35,365 bases of DNA, taken from Deltaproteobacteria bacterium (GTDB lineage Bacteria > Desulfobacterota > Desulfomonilia > UBA1062). Position 1 is the stretch's first letter; the number at the start of each line of letters is the position of its first letter. The notes under the pieces were generated by a model. It was not told the DNA's origin. It saw only the letters and a program-made list of their open reading frames with translations, and made no database searches. Position numbers and translations under genes: made by a program. Location: the NCBI GenBank assembly GCA_029547045.1, contig JAKPQL010000073.1, forward strand, positions 1 to 35,365, given 5' to 3'. This document shows, in pieces, positions 24,594 through 33,626 of this stretch.

Positions 24594-27500
24594 TCAACCC
24601 TCCTCCTTCTCCTGCAAAGCAGGGCACGGCCTGTCCCTGAAGAACTGGTAGTAGAGCAGCGGCACCACGACGAGCGTCAGGGCCGTGGAGCCCACGGCGC
24701 CGAACATCATGGCGATGGCCAGGCCCTGGAAGATGGGGTCGAAGAGCATGACAAAGGACCCCACCACCACTGCGGCGGCGGTGAGCACGATGGGCCGCAG
24801 CCGCACCGCGCCCGCCATGATGAGCGCATCCCTCAGGCCCCCCTTTTCCCGCCACTCCATCTGGATGAAGTCCACGAGCAGGATGGAGTTGCGCACCACG
24901 ATGCCGGCCAGCGCGATGAAGCCGATCATGGACGTGGCCGTGAAGAAGGCCCCGAAGACCCAGTGACCGGGCAGGATGCCCACGAGCGTGAGCGGGATGG
25001 GCGTCATGATGACCAGCGGTGTCACGAAACTCCTGAACCACGCCACCACCAGGATGTAGATGATGACCAGCACGGCGGCGAAGGCCGCGCCCAGGTCGCG
25101 GAACACCTCGTAGGTGATGTGCCACTCGCCGTCCCACTTCATGGCGTAGCGGGTCTCCAGCCAGGGCTGCACCGCGGAGTACTGCCTGAGCGTGTAGCCT
25201 TCGGGCAGCTGTATGCCGGCAATGGCGTCCTTCATGTTCAGAATGGCGTACACCGGGCTCTCCTGAGACCCGGCCACGTCGCCGGTCACATAGGTCACGC
25301 GCTTGAGGTTCTTGTGGTAGATGGACTTCCCCACTACCCCTTCCTTCATGGTTACCAGCTCGGAGAGCGGAACGAACCCGCCTTCAGGCGTCGGCACCGC
25401 TGCGCTCAGCAGGCGCTCCGGGTCTGAACGCACGTCCTGCGGCATGCGGACCATGATCTCCACCGGGTCCCGGTCGCGATCCAGGTGCGCCAGGCCGGCA
25501 ACCGACCCCGAGAGCGCGATGCCCAGGCTCTTCGCGATGGTCTCCGTGGCGATGCCGTTGCGTGCAGCCTTTGCCTGGTCCACCTCGAAGGTGAGCTTCT
25601 TCTGGTCGTCCTCCACGAACCAGTCCGCATCCACCACGCCCTCGGTTCGCTCGAAGATCGCCTTGATCTTCCGGGCGATCTCCACCTGGCGGTCTGTGTC
25701 CGGGCCGTAGACCTCGGCCACCAGGGTGCTGAGCACGGGCGGGCCGGGCGGGATCTCGGCCACCTTGACGTTGGCGCCGTATCGCCGGCCTATGCTCTGG
25801 AGGTGCGGCCGCATGCGCTTTGCGATGTCGTGGCTCAGGCTCTTCCGCTCGGCCTTGGGGGCGAGATTCACCTGGATGTCGGCCTCGTTGGACCCGCTGC
25901 GCAGGAAGTAGTGCCGCACCAGGCCGTTGAAGTTGTACGGCGAGGCGGTGCCGATGTAAGACTGGTAATCGCTCACCTCGGGAACGGTGGTGAGGTACTC
26001 GCCCATCTCCCGGGTGAGCGCCGCGGTCTCCTCCAGGGGCACACCCTCGGGCATGTCGATGATGACCTGCAGCTCGCTCTTGTTGTCGAACGGCAGCATC
26101 TTCACCGTGACCGCTTTCAGCGGCAGCAGGGCGACGGCGAGCACGAGCAGGCCGAAGATGGCCGCCATGGCGGTCATGCGTTTTTTCGGGTTGTCTATGA
26201 GCGGGCCCAAGAGCCGGGCATAGAGCGCGTGGACCCTTCCGCCGCCTTCATGCTCGGGCTCCAGGCGGGCATGCCTCAGCACCAGGTAGGACAGCCACGG
26301 GCTCACGATGAAGGCCACGAGCAGGGAGAACAGCATGGCCGCCGATGCGCCCACCGGGATGGGCCGCATGTAGGGCCCCATGAGACCGGAGACAAAGGCC
26401 ATGGGCATGAGCGCCGCGATGACCGCGATGGTGGCCAGGATGGTGGGGTTGCCCACCTCGTCCACGGCGAGGATGGCCCGCAGGGGGTCGATGGAGTGCA
26501 TGCGGAAGTGGCGGTTGATGTTCTCCACCACCACGATGGCGTCGTCCACCAGGATGCCGATGGAGAAGATGAGCGCGAACAGGGTCACCCGGTTGAGCGT
26601 GTAGCCGTAGAGGTAGTTGACCAGCAGGGTCAGGGCGAGCGTCACAGGCACGGCCACGGCCACCACCACCGCCTCCCTCCGGCCCAGGGCCAGCGCGATG
26701 AGCACGATGACCGAGATGGTTGCGATGAGCATGTGGTAGAGCAGCTCGTTCGACTTCTCCTTGGCCGTTTCTCCGTAGTCGCGGGTCACGCTCACCCGGA
26801 CGTCGGCGGGGACTATGTCGCCGCGCAGGGCCTCGACCTTGCGCAGGGCGTCCTCGGCTACAATGCTCGCATTGGTCCCCTTCTTCTTGGACACCGCGAT
26901 GGTCACGGCCTCGTGCTGACCCGTGGCGCCCTTGGTGATGCCCTTGCTTGCAGCCGCGGGGCCAAGACCCATGAACACGTAGTCTGCAGGCTCCTCCGGG
27001 CCGTCCGTTATCTGCGCCACGTCGCGCAGGTACACGGGCCTGCCCTGTGCCACGTTCACCACGATACCGCCCACATCGGCACCGTTCCTGAGGAATCGGC
27101 CGGTCTCCACGACCGTCTCCAGGTTGCCCGCGGCAAAGGCGCCCGACGGGATGAGCACGTTGGACTGCTGCAGGGCACCCAGGATCTGGAAGGCGGACAT
27201 GCGGTAGGCCCTCAGTCGCTGGGGGTCGAGCTCGACACGCACCTGGCGGCGCTGGCCGCCGATCACGGTGCACTCTGACACGTCAACGCCCTTCTTGATT
27301 TCGCAGGCGAGCTCCTGGGCGATGCGGCGCAGCTCGAAGCCGCTGTAGTTGGCGCCCTCGCTCCAGAGGGTCAGCGCGAGGATGGGCACGTCGTCGATGG
27401 ACTTGGCCTTGATGAGCGGCTGGGACACGCCCGGCGGGATGATGTCGTAGTTTGCCGTGAGCTTGGTGGTGAGCTTGACCAGGCTGTCCTCCATGTCCTC

Positions 27501-27812
27501 GCCTACGTAGAAACGGACAATGGTCAGGTTGGAGCCCGGCCGCACGATGGAGTAGACGTACTCCACCCCGGGGATCTCCCACAGGAGCTTTTCCATGGGA
27601 TAGGTGACCCTGGCCTCCACTTCCTCCGGCGTGGCGCCGGGGTAGCTCACCATGACGTCGATCATGGGCACCACGATCTGGGGCTCTTCCTCCCGCGAAG
27701 TGACCATCACGGCGAACAGTCCCAGCAGGAGGGAGGCAATGACCAGCAGCGGCGTGAGCTTGGAAGAAATGAACGCCTTTGCGAGCCTGCCGGATACGCC
27801 GATGGTCTTCAC
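24594..27812 (-). CDS. RND efflux transporter permease subunit (AcrB/HAE family)
   Basis: The 1072-residue protein begins at GTG 27812, with GCGGAGG eight bases before, overlapping the end of the adaptor gene by four bases. It shows the standard RND layout: TM1 ([18 protein letters not shown]), porter domain with [23 protein letters not shown]4 with the proton-relay pair in [18 protein letters not shown], a second porter half, and TM10-12 with [18 protein letters not shown]. The DD relay indicates proton-driven export. The substrate cannot be read off; absence of the charged heavy-metal TM4 motif favours drugs or organic compounds. No TolC-type gene is present in the window. Confidence 0.94.
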   Translation of the reverse strand: MKTIGVSGRLAKAFISSKLTPLLVIASLLLGLFAVMVTSREEEPQIVVPMIDVMVSYPGATPEEVEARVTYPMEKLLWEIPGVEYVYSIVRPGSNLTIVRFYVGEDMEDSLVKLTTKLTANYDIIPPGVSQPLIKAKSIDDVPILALTLWSEGANYSGFELRRIAQELACEIKKGVDVSECTVIGGQRRQVRVELDPQRLRAYRMSAFQILGALQQSNVLIPSGAFAAGNLETVVETGRFLRNGADVGGIVVNVAQGRPVYLRDVAQITDGPEEPADYVFMGLGPAAASKGITKGATGQHEAVTIAVSKKKGTNASIVAEDALRKVEALRGDIVPADVRVSVTRDYGETAKEKSNELLYHMLIATISVIVLIALALGRREAVVVAVAVPVTLALTLLVNYLYGYTLNRVTLFALIFSIGILVDDAIVVVENINRHFRMHSIDPLRAILAVDEVGNPTILATIAVIAALMPMAFVSGLMGPYMRPIPVGASAAMLFSLLVAFIVSPWLSYLVLRHARLEPEHEGGGRVHALYARLLGPLIDNPKKRMTAMAAIFGLLVLAVALLPLKAVTVKMLPFDNKSELQVIIDMPEGVPLEETAALTREMGEYLTTVPEVSDYQSYIGTASPYNFNGLVRHYFLRSGSNEADIQVNLAPKAERKSLSHDIAKRMRPHLQSIGRRYGANVKVAEIPPGPPVLSTLVAEVYGPDTDRQVEIARKIKAIFERTEGVVDADWFVEDDQKKLTFEVDQAKAARNGIATETIAKSLGIALSGSVAGLAHLDRDRDPVEIMVRMPQDVRSDPERLLSAAVPTPEGGFVPLSELVTMKEGVVGKSIYHKNLKRVTYVTGDVAGSQESPVYAILNMKDAIAGIQLPEGYTLRQYSAVQPWLETRYAMKWDGEWHITYEVFRDLGAAFAAVLVIIYILVVAWFRSFVTPLVIMTPIPLTLVGILPGHWVFGAFFTATSMIGFIALAGIVVRNSILLVDFIQMEWREKGGLRDALIMAGAVRLRPIVLTAAAVVVGSFVMLFDPIFQGLAIAMMFGAVGSTALTLVVVPLLYYQFFRDRPCPALQEKEEG

Positions 27813-28930
27813 CGGGCATCCTCCGCGACAACGCCGCCGTCAACGGCCCGCTCCATGCCCGACGTGATGACGCGATCCCCCGGCTTCAAACCGGAAAGCA
27901 CCTCGATGCCCGCCGGGGTCGCCGGCCCCTCCTTGATGAGGCGGTAGGTGACGACACCCTTGTCCGTCACCACATACACGCCGGAGAGCTGTCCCTTGCG
28001 GACAACTGCAGCCGCGGGTACGGCGAGGATGTCCCGGGACCCCACCGGGACGAGCACCCGGACGAACAGGCCTGTCCGGAGGTCCTTCTCCCTGGTGTCG
28101 ATCTTCACTCTGAAGGTGCGGGTGGCCGGGTCGATGTCGGGCAGCACCTCGCGGATGCTGCCTTCGAGCGTCTTGTCCAGCGCATCGACAACCACCTTCA
28201 CGGCCATGCCCGGGCGTATCCTGCCCGAGAGGCTTTCATCCGCGTGCATCTCCACATAGGCATCTCCCAGGCCCTCGATGGTGAGCAGCGGCATGCCCGG
28301 ATTCGCCATGCTGCCCACGTCGATGTGCTTGGCAGTGACCACGCCGGGTGCGGGCGCCACGATGCGGGTGAATGCCAGGTAGGTCCTTGCCTCGTCAGCC
28401 ATGGCCCTCGCACGCTCGTATTCGGCGTCCGCCATGTCCTTCCTGGCCTGGACCTCGTCCATCTCCTGACGGGATACCGCCTGCTTCTCGAACAGTCCCT
28501 GGTAGCGCCTCCAGGTGGCCCCGGCCAGCGTCCGGTTCCTCGAGGCTGCGTCCGCGGCCATCTCTGCCGCCCTGGCGCGCTGCCTGGCGTCGGTGTCGTC
28601 GAGAGTCAGGAGCACCTGGCCCGCCTTCACCTGTTCGCCCTCCCTGACATCGAGCGAGGTGACGGCCCCCATGACACGGCTTGCGATCATGCTCGTCCGG
28701 TCCGAGCGGACCGTGCCCTGGGCCTCGTACACCTCGTCGACCCGGGAAGGACCGAGCATGCTCACCACGACACCGGTCACGGACGGCCTCTTCGCTGCGT
28801 CCTCCCCGGCATCCCTTGAGCATCCGGTCAGCAGGCCGGCTGCCATTGTCAGGCATGCAAGGAAGCACACCGTTCTGATCGCGCCGCCGCGCACACGGTT
28901 CATGACGGATCCCGCATTTCCACCTCTCAT
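27809..28930 (-). CDS. RND efflux periplasmic adaptor (membrane fusion) lipoprotein
   Basis: From ATG 28930, with GGGAG six bases upstream, the product has 373 residues. A lipoprotein signal ends in AAGLLTGC (Cys37). Domains follow in order: lipoyl/barrel-sandwich half ([48 protein letters not shown]), a short helical hairpin, the second lipoyl half ([38 protein letters not shown]), a beta-barrel, and a membrane-proximal domain ([42 protein letters not shown]). It joins the RND pump to an outer-membrane channel. The frame is open to 29050, but those extra residues precede the signal peptide and are doubtful. Confidence 0.92.
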   Translation of the reverse strand: MRGGNAGSVMNRVRGGAIRTVCFLACLTMAAGLLTGCSRDAGEDAAKRPSVTGVVVSMLGPSRVDEVYEAQGTVRSDRTSMIASRVMGAVTSLDVREGEQVKAGQVLLTLDDTDARQRARAAEMAADAASRNRTLAGATWRRYQGLFEKQAVSRQEMDEVQARKDMADAEYERARAMADEARTYLAFTRIVAPAPGVVTAKHIDVGSMANPGMPLLTIEGLGDAYVEMHADESLSGRIRPGMAVKVVVDALDKTLEGSIREVLPDIDPATRTFRVKIDTREKDLRTGLFVRVLVPVGSRDILAVPAAAVVRKGQLSGVYVVTDKGVVTYRLIKEGPATPAGIEVLSGLKPGDRVITSGMERAVDGGVVAEDAR

Positions 28931-29070
28931 CTGCATCTCCCTGACGTCTGTCTTGACCATGTCCTTTTTGAATACAACGCCTTCGGGGAGGAAGACATCG
29001 CCCCAAAGGCGTTTCGACCGGTTCTCACGCTGCATACGACGACGAAACAACCCTCTAACAACTCAATATC

Positions 29071-29099
29071 TATATACGTTCCATGGGCATCGAATTCAA
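29071..29099 (-). promoter_or_regulatory. Sigma-70-type promoter of the efflux operon
   Basis: Minus strand TTGAAT (29094-29099), 17 bases, TATATA (29071-29076). Transcription would begin near 29064, leaving about 130 bases of leader before the adaptor start. The surrounding AT-rich stretch supports the assignment. Confidence 0.6.
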
Positions 29100-29490
29100 T
29101 GCCCCCAGATGCCCTTCAATTCCTTGTATAGGTCACGGTACCAGTCTCGTCATTGACATGCATCAACAGGAGCCACAAAGGATTTCACCCAGGCACCTCG
29201 GGGTACGCAGTGAAGCCCGTGCCCGGACAGGGGATACGGGAGTTCGCCGTGTTCCTCATGATCGGCTGCAGGGCCGAAGGTGGAGTTCTGTACCCTTGCC
29301 TCCCCAGTGCTGCGCTGTCTCCACAGCCCGGAATGGGATCCCTCCACCTCCTTTGCGGGGCTCACCCTCGTCAGGTCAGCCTTCACGAAGCAGTGACGCA
29401 TGGAAGACATCCTTCTCACAGCTGGGGGTTTAGAACAGAAGGGTACCTGAATGCACATCCCCGGTCTGCAAAGCGGGGTGCAGAGAAAAG
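29100..29490. other. Unexplained noncoding stretch with RNA-like pairing
   Basis: About 390 bases between the efflux promoter and the terminator of the DUF2202 gene contain no gene that I can support; open frames exist on both strands but read like translations of noncoding DNA. Plus-strand pairings include AGGTGGAG near 29278 with CTCCACCT near 29341, GGCAC near 29192 with GTGCC near 29218, CGGC/GCCG around 29263-29276, and TCCCCG with CGGGG near 29460-29477. It may be a structured RNA or a decayed element. No riboswitch or intron class was recognised. Confidence 0.35.
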
Positions 29491-29493
29491 GAT

Positions 29494-29530
29494 ACCCGGA
29501 CCCTTCCCTTGGTGCTGGCAGGGTCCGGGT
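29494..29530 (-). terminator. Intrinsic terminator downstream of the DUF2202 gene
   Basis: ACCCGGACCCT (29494-29504) and AGGGTCCGGGT (29520-29530) form a perfect 11-base-pair stem with a 15-base loop. Read on the minus strand it is followed by ATCCTTTTCTC, so it suits termination of the minus-strand sigma-cluster operon, 22 bases after the DUF2202 stop codon. Confidence 0.75.
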
Positions 29531-29551
29531 TGTTCACGCCTGCAAGGTCGG

Positions 29552-30112
29552 TTACGGCTCCAGGGTGACACCCAGCCTTTCCAGCTGGTAGGTGAAAGCC
29601 GCCAGGTGGCTGTATGACCCCCTCAGGAGGTTCGTGTAGACGCGGCTCACGTCTCGGTGCGTGGTCCGGGAAAGCGCCTCCCGGAGGTCTTCGATATCCA
29701 TCTCTTCGATGATGAAACCGGCCTCCATGGCCCCGATGAGTGACTCGGTGCCGAGATCTACGAGATAGATATAGTAGTCCTTCAGACCGCTCTCATCGCT
29801 GAAATCACCCATGCCCATGCCGGCAGCAGGATCCGGGATCCCGTATCTGTCCAGGAGGGTCTTGACGGCATCCATGTGTGTCTGTTCGCTGGATGCGATG
29901 ATCGCAAATATCCCTGTCCCCCACGTATCAGAGAGGGTCAGGTATACATCCCTGGCCAGCTTTTCCTCCTCCCGAATGAAGACGAGGTCAGCGATCTCTT
30001 CCTCGCTGAGGGCAGCTGCCCGGAGGGTGCCCGAGGACCCGAGAGCCATGACAAACAGGATACCGATTGCCGCAGCCCTTGCCTTGATCCCCTTGTCTTG
30101 TTCAGATCTCAT
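29552..30112 (-). CDS. Exported DUF2202 ferritin-like protein
   Basis: From ATG 30112 (AAGGGGGGCAGG upstream) the product is 186 residues with a signal peptide (AAIGILFVMALGSSGTLRA). The mature part is a four-helix ferritin-like fold with probable metal ligands in FIREEEKLARDVYL, IIASSEQTHMDAVKTLLDRYGI, LIGAMEAGFIIEEMDIEDL and NLLRGSYSHLAAFTYQLERLG. DUF2202 proteins are diiron-like but lack an assigned reaction; location here would be periplasmic. It is the last gene of the sigma-factor cluster, 49 bases after the Gly/Ser-rich gene. A much longer frame upstream to 30469 is the antisense-frame shadow of that gene and is rejected. Confidence 0.88.
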   Translation of the reverse strand: MRSEQDKGIKARAAAIGILFVMALGSSGTLRAAALSEEEIADLVFIREEEKLARDVYLTLSDTWGTGIFAIIASSEQTHMDAVKTLLDRYGIPDPAAGMGMGDFSDESGLKDYYIYLVDLGTESLIGAMEAGFIIEEMDIEDLREALSRTTHRDVSRVYTNLLRGSYSHLAAFTYQLERLGVTLEP

Positions 30113-30161
30113 CCTGCCCCCCTTTGTGTCGTATCTTGAACCTATCCTTCCCTGACATCCA

Positions 30162-31211
30162 TCAGCGACCACCGCGTCCTCCCTGGCCCGAGCCGCCGCT
30201 GTCACCACCGCCCGATCCTGAGCCGCTGCCACCGGAACCCGATGCGCCACCGCCACTGCCGCTGCCCGACGAGCCGCTGCCGCCACTGCCGGACCCTGAT
30301 CCACTGCCCGATGATCCGCTCCCGCTGCCGCCGGAGCCGGATGCGCCGCCCGAGGCACCGCCGCTGCCTGACCCGGACCCGCTCCCGGACGGGCTGCCGC
30401 TGCCCTGCTGACCCTGGCCGCCCATGGTGCCCTGGTACCCGGATCCTGAGCCCTGCCTGCCGAGGCCATCGGCGTTCATGCCGTTCCTGATCTGGTTCTC
30501 ATACCGTGCCGCCAGGCCTGCAGGGTTGCCGAGCCTCGCCTGGTTCATGAAGGTAAGCCTCAGCCGCTCCATGTCCTGGGCACCCCACGAACGCTCAAGG
30601 GCCTGGCAGACCACGCCGGACGCGGCCGTGCCGCCTGCGCCCCTGCGGGCCATCTCGCGGGCCGCCATGAAGCTCTGCCGGGCAAGCTGGTGGATCTGGT
30701 CCCGGGTCATGGTTTTCTGCCGGGCCTGCAGCCTGAGCGTGACGGCCGCTACGTCCCCCTCGGCCATGCCTGCAGCCATGCCCTCGGCAATGGTGTCCCC
30801 GAGCTCGGAACGGGCCCTCGTCTGGGCTGTGACCTGTGCGGCCTGTGCATAGGCAAAGGAATACCGGGTCCTCACCTGCTCCATGGCGCGGACCGTGTTC
30901 TGTGGCCCCGCCTGCTTGGCCATGCCTTCATGGGCCTTGTCCATGGCGGGCTTGCCCGGCAGACCCTGGCGGACCATCTCCCGGATGACCTGGTGCGCTG
31001 CGAGGATCTCCTGTTCCCGGTATTGGTTCCGGATCATCTGCCCCGTGAGCCCTATGGCGTCCGCCTGCGGTATGCCGAGCCTGATCATCTCCCGTGTGCT
31101 TGCCCTCACCTGCAGGGTGGCCCTGTCGCCGAGGCCGTCGTCCACGACATCCGCCCGGGCGATGGCTGCCGTAAGCAGGATTGCCGCGATCACGCCGATT
31201 ATTCTCTTCAT
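30162..31211 (-). CDS. Secreted helical-repeat protein with long Gly/Ser-rich tail, unknown
   Basis: The 349-residue product has a signal peptide ending about AIARA-D. Residues 21 to about 235 are predicted helical and hold loosely repeated units with a common RxMxRxGxP-like core: REMIRLGIPQADAIGLTGQM, REMVRQGLPGKPAMDKAHEGM, AEGMAAGMAEGDVAAVTLRL, AREMARRGAGGTAASGVV. From about 236 to the end the sequence is almost only Gly and Ser with a few Gln and Ala, like an extended, disordered linker or surface tail. I do not recognise the family. AAGGAGAGACCC precedes the ATG. An ECF-type promoter candidate lies 33-58 bases before the start, inside the end of the upstream lipoprotein gene. Confidence 0.82.
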   Translation of the reverse strand: MKRIIGVIAAILLTAAIARADVVDDGLGDRATLQVRASTREMIRLGIPQADAIGLTGQMIRNQYREQEILAAHQVIREMVRQGLPGKPAMDKAHEGMAKQAGPQNTVRAMEQVRTRYSFAYAQAAQVTAQTRARSELGDTIAEGMAAGMAEGDVAAVTLRLQARQKTMTRDQIHQLARQSFMAAREMARRGAGGTAASGVVCQALERSWGAQDMERLRLTFMNQARLGNPAGLAARYENQIRNGMNADGLGRQGSGSGYQGTMGGQGQQGSGSPSGSGSGSGSGGASGGASGSGGSGSGSSGSGSGSGSGGSGSSGSGSGGGASGSGGSGSGSGGGDSGGSGQGGRGGR

Positions 31212-31243
31212 GGGTCTCTCCTTGTTCGTGTTGATAGCTTTAT

Positions 31244-31269
31244 AACGCGTATTCCCCCCCCGAGGTTAC
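31244..31269 (-). promoter_or_regulatory. ECF-type promoter candidate for the Gly/Ser-rich protein gene
   Basis: Minus strand GTAACC (31264-31269), 16 bases including eight consecutive G, then CGTT (31244-31247). A near-identical element with a 15-base spacer occurs before the sigma-factor gene. The -35 half overlaps the stop codon of the upstream lipoprotein gene. Confidence 0.5.
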
Positions 31270-31589
31270 ATGCCGGGCACGTAGATGCAGTCCCTGGATC
31301 CGAATCCGTCGGTCTCCGAGAAGGCGCACTCCGGCACGTACACCTCGCCGTCCACCAGGTAGAAATAGCTGAACTGCGAGCCTGCGGGCACGCTCACCTC
31401 CCAGACGGACCCGCCTGTCAGGACTGCCGGGTGCGGCTCGAAGCCGTCCAGGGATGATGCGAACTGGACGGTCCCCGCATGCGGGGCCCTGAGGGTCAGG
31501 GTCACGGTGTCTCCGTTCACGCGGAGCCCGTGATGCGCACACCCGGCGAGCAGGACCGACAGGATCACGACTGCCGTTCTGAGTCGCAT
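31266..31589 (-). CDS. Small lipoprotein with glycogen-binding-like (E-set) domain
   Basis: From ATG 31589 the product has 107 residues with a lipoprotein signal ending VLLAGC. The mature part reads VTLTLRAPHAGTVQFASSLDGFEPHPAVLTGGSVWEVSVPAGSQFSYFYLVDGEVYVPE, the strand pattern of CBM48/AMPK-type glycogen-binding domains (beta strand, xxDGF/W, W-E-V, Y-YLVDG). The same fold forms the C-terminus of the adjacent anti-sigma factor, so the two look like paralogous domains. The start overlaps the anti-sigma stop (TGATG); a GTG three bases earlier is an alternative. It ends with the putative promoter of the next gene. Confidence 0.82.
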   Translation of the reverse strand: MRLRTAVVILSVLLAGCAHHGLRVNGDTVTLTLRAPHAGTVQFASSLDGFEPHPAVLTGGSVWEVSVPAGSQFSYFYLVDGEVYVPECAFSETDGFGSRDCIYVPGM

Positions 31590-32164
31590 CACGTCCTCAC
31601 CCCGGTCACGAGGATGGTGTTCTCGCCGCCGAAATCGTCCTGCTCTTTTACCATGACCGTGGGGTCGGCCACGCGCTGGTGACCGTCGAGGATGAAGACG
31701 TACCGGTGCTCGCCCGGCCGCAGCCCGAGGGAGATCTCCCAGTATCCGTTCGTACCGGCGCGCTCCATGGGAACCCGCTCCCAGCCGGTGAAGTCGCCCG
31801 CTATCTCGGCAGAACTCGTGCCGGGGTCGTAGATGACGAACCGGTGGGATTCCGGCGCCGGACCCTGCTCGAAGGTCTTCTGCGCCGGCCAGAACATCAC
31901 GGCCAGGACCGCGGCCGCCACCGCCGCCGCAGCGGCGGCAGAATACAGGAGTCCGCGCCCCCTGAACGGGTACGTTAGCGGCCTCGGCCTCGTCACCTCC
32001 GGGACCCTGTCCGTCACCTCGGCGCGGAGCGTCTTCTCCGATCGGAGGAACTCCACGGTCCGGTCCTTGAACGGGGTCTGGTCGTGGATGAGCTCCACGA
32101 ACGCGATCTTCCCGTCCAGGTCGAGTTCGTCATCGATGTACAGGCTGATCAGTTCATCGCTCAT
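31589..32164 (-). CDS. Anti-sigma factor with periplasmic CBM48/AMPK-type domain
   Basis: The 191-residue product has a cytoplasmic N-terminal part of about 70 residues (MSDELISLYIDDELDLDGKIAFVELIHD) that resembles anti-sigma domains but has no zinc-binding HxxxCxxC motif, a single membrane helix at about 72-93 (LLYSAAAAAAVAAAVLAVMFW) and a C-terminal domain with RFVIYDPGTSSAEIAGDFTGWERVPM, GYWEISLGLRPGEHRYVFILDGH: the isoamylase-early-set/glycogen-recognition pattern. It overlaps the sigma gene by 11 bases, the classic arrangement of a cognate pair. The topology implies sensing of an envelope ligand, possibly a glycan, outside the inner membrane; the ligand is inferred. Confidence 0.86.
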   Translation of the reverse strand: MSDELISLYIDDELDLDGKIAFVELIHDQTPFKDRTVEFLRSEKTLRAEVTDRVPEVTRPRPLTYPFRGRGLLYSAAAAAAVAAAVLAVMFWPAQKTFEQGPAPESHRFVIYDPGTSSAEIAGDFTGWERVPMERAGTNGYWEISLGLRPGEHRYVFILDGHQRVADPTVMVKEQDDFGGENTILVTGVRT

Positions 32165-32636
32165 GATCTCCTCCCTGCAGGATCTCCTTTATCCTGCACC
32201 GCGCACGGTGCACCTTCACCTTCACGTTCCCTTCGCTCAGGCCCGTGACGCCCGCTATCTGCGCATAGCTCAGATCGCTGCTGAGCGCCAGCGAGAGCAC
32301 CTCCCGCTCGTCGTCGGACAGGAGCGCCATGGCGTCCAGCACCCGGCCGTATTCCTCGCGCACAAGCAGGTGATGGTGCGCATCAGGGGCTCCGTCCTCC
32401 GGGTCACCCTCCAGAGGAGCGCTCCTGCGGTGCTTCCTCGCGTGGTCGATGAAGGCGTTGCGTGCGATGGTGAAGAGCAGCGAGGGCGGGACGTCCTTTC
32501 CGGCATAGCGCTCCAGGTACCTCGCAAAGGTCTCCTGGAGGATGTCCCGGGACAGGTCCCAGTCCCCGCACCTGCGCATGAGATAGGAGAATACCCTGCC
32601 CTTCATCTGCTCGAACATGGAGGTGTCGTCCTTCAT
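32154..32636 (-). CDS. ECF-type RNA polymerase sigma factor
   Basis: The product contains sigma region 2 (MFEQMKGRVFSYLMRRCGDWDLSRDILQETFARYLERYAG, LFTIARNAFIDHARKHRR) and region 4 (LLSDDEREVLSLALSSDLSYAQIAGVTGLSEGNVKVKVHRARCRIKEIL) and nothing else, the two-domain ECF plan. From ATG 32636 it is 160 residues. ATGs at 32687 (GGGGGG upstream) and 32618 (AAGGA ten bases upstream) are alternatives; if the promoter candidate at 32650-32674 is real, the start must be 32636 or 32618. The anti-sigma gene follows with an 11-base overlap, then the lipoprotein, the Gly/Ser-rich and the DUF2202 genes on the same strand. Confidence 0.93.
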   Translation of the reverse strand: MKDDTSMFEQMKGRVFSYLMRRCGDWDLSRDILQETFARYLERYAGKDVPPSLLFTIARNAFIDHARKHRRSAPLEGDPEDGAPDAHHHLLVREEYGRVLDAMALLSDDEREVLSLALSSDLSYAQIAGVTGLSEGNVKVKVHRARCRIKEILQGGDHER

Positions 32637-32649
32637 CGCCTGTGCCTTG

Positions 32650-32674
32650 AACGGTTGAGCGCTCCCAAGGTTAC
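32650..32674 (-). promoter_or_regulatory. ECF-type promoter candidate for the sigma operon
   Basis: Minus strand GTAACC (32669-32674), 15 bases, CGTTC (from 32653 downwards). It resembles the element in front of the Gly/Ser-rich gene and would make the sigma factor self-activating, as is usual for ECF systems. If true, the longest start (32687) is excluded. Confidence 0.45.
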
Positions 32675-32752
32675 ACGATTCCTTCATCCCAGCCCCCCAG
32701 GCGTCGACCTGCCAGGGACGCCGCACGGCCGGGTCCGATGGGAATGCCGGGT

Positions 32753-33427
32753 CTATTCCCCCTGGGCGAGCGCCTGCAGGGCATCCCTGTCGAAGATGGC
32801 AATGCTCCTGCCCTGCACCTCCAGCACGCCGTCGTCCTGCAGCTTTCTCAAGGCCCGGGACAGGGCCTCGGGCGTGGAGCCCACGATCTTGGAGAGCTCC
32901 CGGTGGGTGACCGGCAGCTCGATGGTGTCGTCCTCTTCGCCCGTGCGCTCCAAGGCCACGATGAAGGCGGCCACGCGCTGGGGGATATCCTTGAGCGCCA
33001 GGGACTCCACCAGGGACATGGACTCCCTGAGACGCCGGGACAGCACCCTGAGGATATTCAGGAGAAGCCCCGGCTCCTGCATGACGATCTCGTCCACCGC
33101 GGAGCCCGGGATGGCGAGAACATCCGACTTCCTGAGCGCCACCACCTCGGCCGGGAAGTCGGAGGTGGCGAACGCGGTGCACAGGCCAAAGGGCTCGCCC
33201 GGGCCCAGGAGGTACAGGGTCTGCTCCCTGCCCTCGGCCGAGCTCTTGGAGAGCTTCACCTGGCCCGAGAGCACCACGAAGAACGAGCGCACCGGGTCGG
33301 TCTCAGCCAGGATCGTCTCGCCGGGCTGGTAGGTCCCGATGAGCACGCGCCGGGACAGGGCCTCGAGCACCCGTTCCGAAAGCCCCTGGAAGAGGGGAAT
33401 GTCCTGCAGCCGCTTCCTCGTGTCCAT
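32753..33427 (-). CDS. Crp/Fnr-family transcriptional regulator
   Basis: The 224-residue protein has an N-terminal cNMP-type barrel (IPLFQGLSERVLEALSRRVLIGTYQPGETILAETDPVRSFFVVLSGQVKLSKSSAEGREQTLYLLGPGEPFGL), a dimerisation helix (LLLNILRVLSRRLRESMSLVESLALKDIPQRVAAFI) and a C-terminal winged helix (LPVTHRELSKIVGSTPEALSRALRKLQDDGVLEV). It lacks the N-terminal cysteines of FNR, so it does not carry that iron-sulfur cluster; the wording resembles DNR/NO-type or uncharacterised Crp-like members. It is divergently oriented to the gene at 33627. Start ATG 33427 gives normal length. Confidence 0.92.
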   Translation of the reverse strand: MDTRKRLQDIPLFQGLSERVLEALSRRVLIGTYQPGETILAETDPVRSFFVVLSGQVKLSKSSAEGREQTLYLLGPGEPFGLCTAFATSDFPAEVVALRKSDVLAIPGSAVDEIVMQEPGLLLNILRVLSRRLRESMSLVESLALKDIPQRVAAFIVALERTGEEDDTIELPVTHRELSKIVGSTPEALSRALRKLQDDGVLEVQGRSIAIFDRDALQALAQGE

Positions 33428-33626
33428 GCCTGCTGCGCAGTCCTTCCTTCAGGATGATGTGTCCTGGTTACCATACCGGCGCCTGCCCGGGCAAAGGGAA
33501 ACCCCCGGCCCGGCACCTGGGCCTGATGCGCCTGGGACAGGACAAGACACAGCCCTTTTTCTGTGGCAATATCCCCCCGGATCGGGTAGCCTGTGGACGG
33601 CATGCACTGACGTTTCGGAGGTCTGC

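Noticed and set aside
29211..29247. A 34-base segment resembling group II intron domain V
   Set aside because: It has a fitting length and a bulge-like AT, but the pairing fails at the AGC triad position and there is no reverse transcriptase or intron 5' end nearby.
29153..29617. Plus- and minus-strand frames of 100-150 codons in the 29.1-29.6 kb gap
   Set aside because: Residue composition is unlike coding sequence in the window, there are no ribosome-binding sites or domains, and they run through a terminator hairpin.
30124..30411. Proline-rich plus-strand frame opposite the Gly/Ser-rich gene
   Set aside because: Its PDPxP repeats are the reverse-complement image of the Gly/Ser codons of the minus-strand gene, which has a signal peptide and ribosome-binding site.
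29552..30469. 305-residue version of the DUF2202 protein
   Set aside because: The extra 119 residues are Ala/Arg/Pro-rich antisense-frame translation of the Gly/Ser-rich gene; the signal peptide begins at 30112.
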